Source of the DNA: Cristatella mucedo
Lineage: Eukaryota > Bryozoa > Phylactolaemata > Cristatellidae
Assembly (NCBI GenBank): GCA_009760855.2
Contig: WPIO01000007.1
Span: forward strand, 8,571,001-8,635,000
Length of the DNA: 64,000 nucleotides
Reading direction: 5' to 3'
This document shows positions 24,801-64,000 of the stretch, piece by piece; within the stretch, counting starts at the first letter, position 1, and the number at the start of each line of letters is the position of its first letter. A program made the translations under genes and the position numbers. The notes under the pieces were generated by a model. It had not been told where the DNA came from. It was given only the letters and a program-made list of their open reading frames with translations, and made no database searches.

Positions 24801-24927
24801 TCTTGATAGCTACAATCTCACCACCACTCTTACTTCTGTCCTGGAAGTGAGCCTCCAACGCTACATCGGACGTATTCGGATGAAAGCCGGATACCTCGAC
24901 GGTGCTTCCGAGAAGGTTCTCAGCCAT
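729..24927 (-). CDS. Multi-RRM protein of PARP10/PARP14/RBM43 type (partial)
   Basis: At least eight minus-strand exons encode repeated RRM-like domains separated by short Ser/Gly-rich linkers. The domains have the pattern of PARP10, PARP14 and RBM43: a first strand and GxPPxT turn, a helix with ELYF, a Gly-Gly turn, an acidic strand, then a helix opening VAENV. The protein starts at ATG 24925-24927 with an RRM. The gene runs off the left edge, so a macrodomain or ADP-ribosyltransferase end cannot be seen. Almost all internal exons are phase 1-1. Two gaps remain: an exon that changes phase 0 to 1 between 22744 and 12765, and the second half of the second RRM between 9165 and 7794. In vertebrates such proteins act in ADP-ribosylation and innate immune signalling; a similar role here is only inferred. 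Confidence 0.75.
885..3195. other. Intron of the multi-RRM gene
   Basis: Apart from a SINE near 1766-1930 nothing was recognised. An open stretch at 1211-1377 on the minus strand has possible splice sites but the wrong phase. Confidence 0.5.
1766..1930 (-). mobile_element. tRNA-derived SINE, family 1 (diverged)
   Basis: Reading the minus strand it shows the family body (GGTGATAGCCGTTAAGG-like core) and the end AAATCAGC, with a degraded B box. See the reference copy at 50985. Confidence 0.65.
3196..3306 (-). CDS. Multi-RRM gene exon (RRM 3, second half)
   Basis: 111 nt, phase 1 to 1, acceptor CATTTAG and donor GTGG/GTAAGA. It encodes VAENVRSQANALNKVPVEVS then LVEPKPV, the last helix and strand, like 22744-22844, followed by a basic linker. 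Confidence 0.82.
3845..3945 (-). mobile_element. tRNA-derived SINE, family 2 (partial)
   Basis: The minus strand reads a tRNA-like head (GGCCCAGTGGCTGAGC) and a B box GTCGTGGGCTCGAGCCC, then the start of the shared tail CATATGTGAAGC. The 3' end is missing. Confidence 0.65.
4108..4605 (+). mobile_element. LINE family A, 3' end
   Basis: Remnant of the C-terminal coding part and 3' UTR of an L2-like LINE, ending in (ATT)n. Recognisable motifs are AAAGCCTGGAACTCACT, and GCGCCTAGAAAG near the tail. The frame is broken. Confidence 0.8.
4935..5057 (+). mobile_element. tRNA-derived SINE, family 2
   Basis: The head GGTTTGGCACAGAGATAAGG and a B box are followed by the tail GTGAAGCGCCTGAATAGAG, ending at ACAAATGAATTA. 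A TA microsatellite grows directly from its 3' end. Confidence 0.75.
5058..5084. repeat. (TA)n microsatellite
   Basis: A run of about 13 TA units at the 3' end of the family 2 SINE. Confidence 0.9.
5150..5640 (-). mobile_element. LINE family B remnant
   Basis: The minus strand keeps an echo of the family B C-terminal peptide (SFSCAVTWNSAPN against SFSSAGPRLWNSLPQ) and the neighbouring reverse-transcriptase tail. Heavily decayed. Confidence 0.55.
6019..6174 (-). CDS. Multi-RRM gene exon (RRM 3, first half, 156 nt)
   Basis: 156 nt, phase 1 to 1, acceptor GCTGTAG and donor GAAG/GTAGGC. It encodes TLKVSGIPSAISKKHIELYF, KKQAGGTQPEVEYD and LLHFSDREG. The second half follows at 3196-3306. Confidence 0.9.
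6505..6668 (+). mobile_element. tRNA-derived SINE, family 1
   Basis: Head GGGGTAAGGCGATTGC, B box GTGGATTCGAGTTC, then TTTATTGCC and the end ATAAATGAGGCTG...CTCAGC. Diverged but full length. Confidence 0.65.
6930..7115 (+). mobile_element. tRNA-like SINE (other type)
   Basis: A tRNA-like head with B box CAGAGTTCAAATCC precedes an unrelated body ending near CCTCAGAGGACGACTAAATTC. It matches neither family 1 nor family 2 clearly. Confidence 0.4.
7562..7690 (+). mobile_element. tRNA-derived SINE, family 2
   Basis: Head GTTTGGCCCAGTGGTAAG, B box GTGGCTCGAGCCC, tail GTAGAGTGCCTGAAGAGAG and end ACAAATGAATTC. Full length. Confidence 0.8.
7750..7794 (-). CDS. Multi-RRM gene linker exon (45 nt)
   Basis: 45 nt, phase 1 to 1, acceptor TGCCCAG and donor GCAG/GTAAGA. 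It encodes AARLSDSAASTGGA, a short flexible linker. It lies between two RRM exons of matching phase and is too small to appear as an open frame. Confidence 0.5.
8075..8400 (+). mobile_element. LINE family B remnant
   Basis: The plus strand encodes a decayed version of the family B end: GLA, then a spacer, then MDNN and a diverged NSLPQFLRND-like motif. It is the opposite orientation to the host gene. Confidence 0.55.
8628..8732. repeat. Minisatellite, ~14 bp unit
   Basis: About seven tandem units of the form ACATGCTACAATG(A/G)C with point changes. It lies in an intron of the multi-RRM gene. Confidence 0.9.
9165..9320 (-). CDS. Multi-RRM gene exon (RRM 2, 156 nt)
   Basis: 156 nt, phase 1 to 1, acceptor CTTTTAG and donor GAAG/GTAACA. 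It encodes RLKVTKIPPGTSKRLIELYF, then KKQAGGIAPDVEYD and LTFSSQEG. Length, phase and the block ELYFKKQAGG are the same as in the exons at 6019 and 729. Confidence 0.88.
9525..10292 (+). mobile_element. LINE family A, 3' part with broken frame
   Basis: The plus strand encodes the region after the reverse-transcriptase catalytic core: HAFVTSHLDFCNSLLAGLP, then LQLVQNSAARLVCG, then LHWRPVKQRI. Frame breaks are present. It ends with GCGCCTAGAAAGTGATTG and (ATT)n. Confidence 0.88.
10300..12690. other. Intron of the multi-RRM gene
   Basis: Mostly unique sequence. A tRNA-like patch lies at 11283-11345 with a B-box-like AGGTTCAAATC. No coding exon could be supported. Confidence 0.4.
12700..12765 (-). 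CDS. Multi-RRM gene linker exon
   Basis: 66 nt, phase 1 to 1, acceptor TTTTGCAG and donor TCAG/GTTTGT. It encodes LNSSNNASGGVTSTPDLSNL, a polar, probably unstructured linker. Support is the good splice sites, the phase fit to the next exon, and the likeness to the linker at 7750-7794. Confidence 0.55.
13545..13715 (-). mobile_element. tRNA-derived SINE, family 1
   Basis: The minus strand reads GGCTCACTAGGTAAAGCGG, B box GTGGGCTTGAATCC, the GGTGATAGCCGTTAAGG core and the end TTAAATCAGC. Good full-length copy. Confidence 0.85.
13930..14036. repeat. Tandem duplication, ~55 bp unit
   Basis: Two neighbouring units share CCTGGTTTATTGTGTCTTG and CCAGCTTAAACAGCAT with a few differences. Recent local duplication. 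Confidence 0.85.
14335..14682 (+). mobile_element. LINE family A, 3' end
   Basis: 3' UTR of family A with CTAACCATGTTATTC, GCGCCTAGAAAGAG and a long (ATT)n tail. Confidence 0.85.
14690..16085. other. Intron sequence, no gene recognised
   Basis: Short open frames on both strands here (for example 15320-15517 plus and 15727-16020 minus) resemble no protein family I know and lack paired splice signals. Confidence 0.4.
16090..16755 (+). mobile_element. LINE family C remnant
   Basis: The plus strand keeps an echo of the reverse-transcriptase block (VLDLSAVCDTIEYQV against LDLSAAFDTIDHKV). The 3' end is GAGTTTAGTTCTCTTAAG, shared with the copy at 31130-32405. Confidence 0.6.
17395..18668 (-). mobile_element. 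LINE family A, best preserved copy (RT to 3' end)
   Basis: The minus strand holds a 289-residue open frame (17651-18520) from the reverse-transcriptase active site to the C-terminus. It includes FYVDDTQLYL with the catalytic Asp pair, WMASNFLKLNDDKTNLLVMG, ARNLGVIFQSDLSLDDHI and FSSYAPKAWNSLP, the usual order in L2/CR1-type elements. A frameshift near 18520 separates it from the upstream GVPQGSVLG block. The 3' UTR ends at (ATT)n near 17396. The element is 5' truncated near 18668. Confidence 0.92.
18720..20440 (-). mobile_element. LINE family A copy split by a foldback element
   Basis: LINE-like pieces lie on both sides of the 951 bp foldback element. On the right is the LVHAFVTSRLDF-like segment, on the left the LLADLHWLPVKQ-like and FSSYVSKAGNSLL segments. 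Read without the insert they are collinear. Confidence 0.7.
19238..20188. mobile_element. Foldback DNA transposon, copy 1 (951 bp)
   Basis: Two inverted arms of about 440 bp flank a short spacer near 19690-19745. The termini are GGAGAACGTCAAGAAAATAC on the left and the complement of GGGGGAAAGTCAAGAAAATG on the right. It is flanked by GTAA at 19234-19237 and 20189-20192, a likely 4 bp target duplication. No transposase frame, so non-autonomous. The paralogue lies at 48070. Confidence 0.88.
20450..21080. other. Intron sequence, no gene recognised
   Basis: A minus open frame at 20611-20802 has a faintly RRM-like look but poor splice sites. A small cluster of GACCATGTCCGACC-like repeats lies near 20480-20535. 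Confidence 0.35.
21085..21330 (-). mobile_element. LINE family B remnant
   Basis: Similar to the family B 3' UTR: the plus strand reads CTGGAGAGTTTCGCTAGCAT and GCATACGGTAGCCAACA against GAGAGTTTTGTATAGCGC and GCATTCGGTAGCCAACA in better copies. Confidence 0.6.
21335..22740. other. Intron sequence, no gene recognised
   Basis: Neither repeats nor exons were recognised here. Short open frames lack family motifs. Confidence 0.4.
22744..22844 (-). CDS. Multi-RRM gene exon (RRM 1, second half)
   Basis: 101 nt, phase 1 to 0, acceptor TATTTTAG and donor CAG/GTGGGT. It encodes VAENVATVKHLFGPSRTQLT then VTHM, the last helix and strand that complete the RRM begun in exon 1. The end may vary, since the next exon known to follow needs phase 1. 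Confidence 0.75.
23125..23282 (+). mobile_element. tRNA-derived SINE, family 1
   Basis: Head GGAGGTAGGATGCTC, B box GCTGGTTCGCATCCC, core GGTGATAGCCGTTAAGG and the end AAATCAGC. A TTTA repeat follows. Confidence 0.85.
23700..24064 (+). mobile_element. LINE family A, 3' end
   Basis: Starts in the C-terminal coding segment (AGCCTGGAACTCCCTCCCG), then the 3' UTR with GCGCCTAGAAAGAG and (ATT)n. Confidence 0.88.
24095..24258 (-). mobile_element. tRNA-derived SINE, family 1
   Basis: The minus strand shows head, B box ATGGGTTAGAATCC, core and the end TTAAATCAGC. It follows the LINE A tail at 24064. Confidence 0.82.
24759..24927 (-). CDS. Multi-RRM gene exon 1 (RRM 1, first half)
   Basis: 169 nt from ATG to donor CAGG/GTAAGA, ending in phase 1. 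It encodes MAENLLGSTVEVSGFHPNTS, a helix with LEAHFQDRSKSGGE, and ARITFKDRQG. The SGGE turn after the helix is typical of PARP14-type RRMs. The start is the first Met after a non-coding stretch. Confidence 0.82.
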
Positions 24928-25361
24928 TACGACCAGCGGAAAACTAAGTTTCGATTTGTCAAGACAGCGACTGGACTACAGCTATGTTTTGCTGGCAACG
25001 GACCCCTGAGACTCGACTGTTTCCCAGATTCTCTAGATTTTTGGGGAATATGATAAGCCCGGAAGATATTAAATGAAATTTAATGATTTTTCGCTCATTC
25101 AGCTGAGTTAGGTAAGATAACTTAATGCTGAGGCAACAGAGTTGACTTTGTCGATAACGCACTCCAAGCAGCAAGTCAAAGGGGAATATAGCTTAATACA
25201 CTACAAGACTTCGTAAATATATTTAAAACGCGATTTTAATCAAGGTAGTAGTCACTAGCAGCAGGCAGTCTTACAAATTTGTGTCTCGTGAGCTCCGCTG
25301 GGATTACATACACTTCCGGACTACCCATGAGGTCAAGGTTAGATATCGCTGAGCTAGTAGA
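24928..25361. promoter_or_regulatory. Shared intergenic region between divergent starts
   Basis: These 434 bp separate the ATG of the multi-RRM gene (minus) from the ATG of PTPA (plus). Both promoters must lie here or overlap the first exons, which suggests a bidirectional promoter. No clear TATA box or CpG-rich island was recognised. This is inference from gene arrangement only. Confidence 0.5.
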
Positions 25362-26288
25362 ATGGATGTGGAGAGCCACGGATTCCAGGTTCCCAAGAAG
25401 GAAATATTACAGCCTGACAAGATGAAGTTGTGGGAGAACTCGTGTGCGTACTCTGACCTTACTGGTTTTATCGTCGCTATGAACGAAGCGGTAAAAAATA
25501 AGAGAATACGCGACGTTTACCCAGTATCCGAAAACGTCAGCCGTCTCCTGCAGGTCGTCTTAGAAATCACCCGGTGGATAGACGAGATCCCAGCTATTGA
25601 GCAACCTCAGCGCTTTGGCAATAAAGCGTTCCGCGACTTTTTTAAGCGGTTGCAAGAGAATGCCGGTGCTTTGCTAGAGCGGTACATGGAGCCGCGGTTT
25701 CACCGAGCCATTCCCGAAATAGTAGTCTACTTGGTGGACTCATTCGGCAACAGCACGCGCATCGACTACGGGACGGGGCACGAGATGTCATTCGTCGCGT
25801 TTCTCTGCTGCCTCTTTAAGATAGGCTATTTTATCGACGCTGACGCTACCGCCGTCGTGCTTCGGATTTTCAGCGCCTACCTGGAGACCGTGCGAAAGCT
25901 GCAGCAGACTTACAACATGGAGCCTGCCGGTAGCCACGGCGTTTGGTCGCTGGATGACTTTCAGTTTTTGCCGTTCCTTTGGGGCAGTTCGCAGCTGCTA
26001 GATCATGCAAAGCTTCTGCCGAAGTCGATCACTAATGCCGATGTAGCCGAGGCTTACCACCAGGACTATCTGTTCATGGGATGCATCCGCTACATTAATA
26101 AGGTTAAGAAGGGCCCATTCGCTGAGCACTCGAACCAGCTGTGGAACATCAGTGGTGTGCCCGCGTGGAGCAAGGTAAATCAAGGGCTGATTAAAATGTA
26201 CAAAGCCGAAGTGCTGGCGAAATTCCCCATCGTTCAGCACATATTCTTTGGAAGCTTGCTAACTCTGAGTGCTGCTTCGGGCCAATAA
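25362..26288 (+). CDS. PTPA: PTPA, PP2A phosphatase activator, intronless
   Basis: PTPA is a conserved cytosolic and nuclear ATP-dependent peptidyl-prolyl isomerase-like activator of PP2A catalytic subunits. The 308-residue single exon carries the family signatures in order: FQVPKKEI near 9, RFGNKAFRDFF near 85, NSTRIDYGTGHEMSFVAFLC near 130, MEPAGSHGVWSLDDFQFLPF near 187, and GPFAEHSNQLWNISGVPAWS near 250. Its length is close to other PTPAs, minus an acidic insertion after the first helices seen in mammals. An in-frame TGA lies 12 nt before the ATG, fixing the start. Codon use is GC-rich against AT-rich flanks. Animal PTPA genes normally have many introns, so this intact intronless copy may be a retrogene that kept or gained a promoter. 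Its 5' end faces the multi-RRM gene and its 3' end faces SART3. Confidence 0.97.
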   Translation: MDVESHGFQVPKKEILQPDKMKLWENSCAYSDLTGFIVAMNEAVKNKRIRDVYPVSENVSRLLQVVLEITRWIDEIPAIEQPQRFGNKAFRDFFKRLQENAGALLERYMEPRFHRAIPEIVVYLVDSFGNSTRIDYGTGHEMSFVAFLCCLFKIGYFIDADATAVVLRIFSAYLETVRKLQQTYNMEPAGSHGVWSLDDFQFLPFLWGSSQLLDHAKLLPKSITNADVAEAYHQDYLFMGCIRYINKVKKGPFAEHSNQLWNISGVPAWSKVNQGLIKMYKAEVLAKFPIVQHIFFGSLLTLSAASGQ

Positions 26289-26307
26289 GGCAGTTGAATG
26301 ATCTACA

Positions 26308-26313
26308 ATTAAA
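26308..26313 (+). terminator. Possible PTPA polyadenylation signal ATTAAA
   Basis: The common variant ATTAAA sits 20 bp after the PTPA stop. That is close, and no better hexamer was seen before the SART3 3' end. No poly-A tract marks a retroposition end. Confidence 0.3.
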
Positions 26314-26567
26314 CGCTTCATCTGCACTTCTAAATGCGGACATGCGATTGTTTTGCTGTTTTGGTCAACTGGCGTGCCAATACAATGTTGTTGAAACGGT
26401 TTGCCAGCAGCGCCTTAAGTTGGTGGGGGGTTGATGTATTACCGTGACCGTGTTCAAAAAGCATAAAGCAGCTTGAAAGGCAAAATAGTGCGCGATCGTA
26501 GAAGCTCTAGAGGTGCAATGTTGTGAGAACAGCATTTGTCTTAAGAAACTCATTAGTATTAAAGAAC

Positions 26568-26573
26568 TTTATT
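26568..26573 (-). terminator. Candidate SART3 polyadenylation signal AATAAA
   Basis: A canonical AATAAA on the minus strand, about 120 bp after the SART3 stop. It is the first such hexamer downstream and lies in the short gap before the convergent PTPA gene. Confidence 0.6.
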
Positions 26574-26691
26574 TGCCTTCATGCAGTCGCATGAACGTTG
26601 CGAATCGATCTATGCGTAAAAGTCTGCGATCGATCTATGCATCTATCGTTCAGTGCAGGTCATTTCTCGTGCACGTCCACGTTAGCAAGAA

Positions 26692-62242
<35,551 letters not shown>

Positions 62243-62249
62243 CTGAGCA

Positions 62250-64000
62250 AAAAATAAATCGACAGCTCATAAATGAAGCAGGCACTGGCACACACAGCAC
62301 ACGTGCAGCCTCATCAGCAAGAGTGTGAGCAAGACACTTGCAGTAGAGCTTCTACTGTCCTGCCGTTTTTCAGCAAGATTATGGCTATGGCTCCCTTACA
62401 CCAGGCGATCCTGCAAGGACATGCAACAAATGGAACCAACAATCTGGGTCACACAGAGCAAGCACCTGACCACTGGGCTAAGACCCGCTAAAAAAGCACC
62501 CGACGTGCCGTAAACAGTTCAAGCGCTCTTATTTGCCGCAGACATGGTTGTGATCTCAAGATCATGGCAAACCCAATAAGCGTGGCAGCAAACAACAGTG
62601 GTGCGTACGGCTGCAGGAGGCGGCGAACCCAATTGCTGAAACATTAAGTGAGCTCCTCGGCATCCGATACACCGCGAAATCTATTCCAAGCAGCAGTTTT
62701 CCGGGAGGCCCAAAGCAGCCATGGTAGTAACAGCCCTTCTCAGTATTTATGTGACATACCTTGCTATCATGGAAAAAAGCATTTGAGCTGGTGAATTGCT
62801 AGGGAACCAATAAAGGTGGCCACTAGAAAGCAGACCCAAAACAGCAATCGCTTAGTCGGATAGGCAGATGCTCATTCTCAACCGGCAAGAAATGGTCGGT
62901 TTGGGTCTTGCCTCAGTGAGCTCTGTCAGAGCGTAGATATACTGTGGTGGTCGGTCGTCCGGAGGAGCCCTTAAAAGTTTGGGCAATGCACGGTCTGCTT
63001 GCAAGCCCCTTTCTTTTCACTATATGTGAGTCCACGAGTATTTAGGAAGTCCCAAAATATGGCCGGCAGCAGGGGCGTCGTAGGACTTCCACGCCAACAT
63101 TATACAAATCACCTGGTACAATAGCTTCGGGCGATGCGTGATGATACTTACTAAGCTCTCAGAAGTATACAAAACAGCCTACCTAACTTCTTGGTCGGTA
63201 AGAAGTAGGTCCACAGTGGCTCTTGATGCTGCATTCTCCCGTCTGGGCATCCAAGCCACCAATCTCTAAACTGCCGTGCAATGACGATTCAACAGCATTC
63301 GAAGCTGCATAAAAATGATCGTCTGCCAGGGTAGGCAGATTGAGATAGCTTCTCAGACGCTGGTTTAAGTCCTCACTTAGATGCTCTACATGCTATTAAT
63401 GAAGCGACAGACTAGACCAGTCCATGATGGTAACAGACAAGTAATACAGCTATTTTATGGCATAATTTTCAGTACACTTCTGGTCATTATCCTGCTGATA
63501 CATAGAAGTGTCTTCCAAAAAACCTCTGGCAGGCGGAATTCCTACTTGTTGAAACACATCAAGGTGCAAATTCTTGGCCATAATGCACGCGATGAGACAA
63601 AGCAAACCGGAAGCAAGCACCGGAAAATAAGATTCAACCGACGGCTTGTACACCAGTCTTTCGGTACTCCTTACCTATTCCTCGGCTGACGTAGATGCTC
63701 GTTTTTTACTCCACTGCAGCTTACACTAGCTCTTGTCATTCCATTAGAAGAAGCACTGATCTTAACCATCTTGCAGGCAAGGCACTTAGCTCATTTCAGC
63801 CAACACGCTTCCCACGCTTTACTCGGCCACGCGGCTTTCTACCCCAGTCGCTGAAAAATGCTCACACAGGCGAGTAAAAAACTCACCGTTTGATTTCTTA
63901 TTTAGCAGCCCCAGACAGTGTCTGTTTGACTTCAAACCCCTATTGGTGTCATTATTATAGCAAGGTTCAATATCAAGCAGTCTTTACTTGTTCCCAGAAA
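62250..64000. other. No feature recognised
   Basis: SART3 exons upstream of 62242 were looked for here on the minus strand, without a clear hit. Some short unassigned frames are present. Confidence 0.4.

Overview
This is a window of nuclear DNA from an animal, very probably an invertebrate. It has intron-rich protein genes with GT/AG splice sites, and its introns are packed with L2-like LINEs, tRNA-derived SINEs, hAT-type miniature transposons and microsatellites. There are no operons, bacterial signals or long uninterrupted genes apart from one. The phylum cannot be fixed from the sequence alone.

Three protein genes are supported. (1) Minus strand, 62242 down to 26692: the C-terminal two thirds of SART3, the HAT-repeat and RRM protein that recycles U4/U6 snRNP. 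Sixteen exons join with matching phases into 689 codons ending at a stop; the first N-terminal exons were not found and probably lie beyond position 64000. (2) Plus strand, 25362-26288: an intronless 308-residue PTPA, the PP2A phosphatase activator. (3) Minus strand, 24927 down to at least 729 and off the left edge: a protein built of repeated RRM domains of the PARP10/PARP14/RBM43 kind. It starts at an ATG 434 bp from the PTPA start, so the two are head to head. PTPA and SART3 are tail to tail, about 400 bp apart stop to stop.

The introns record several rounds of transposition. Three L2-like LINE families can be told apart by their 3' ends: A ends in (ATT)n, B in (TGTAA)n, and C has a related tail. 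One tRNA-derived SINE family carries a 3' end that resembles that of LINE A. Two near-identical ~950 bp foldback elements lie on 4 bp (TTAA-like) duplications. Two hAT miniature elements closely resemble the SPIN/URR1 elements known for horizontal transfer between animals. A third hAT-like element holds a 5'-truncated LINE B with its own target duplication. A 97-base G homopolymer lies 95 bp from a SART3 exon.

Region by region: 1-25 kb, multi-RRM gene with SINEs and LINEs in long introns; 25-26.3 kb, PTPA; 26.5-62.2 kb, SART3 with its introns; 62.3-64 kb, no gene recognised.
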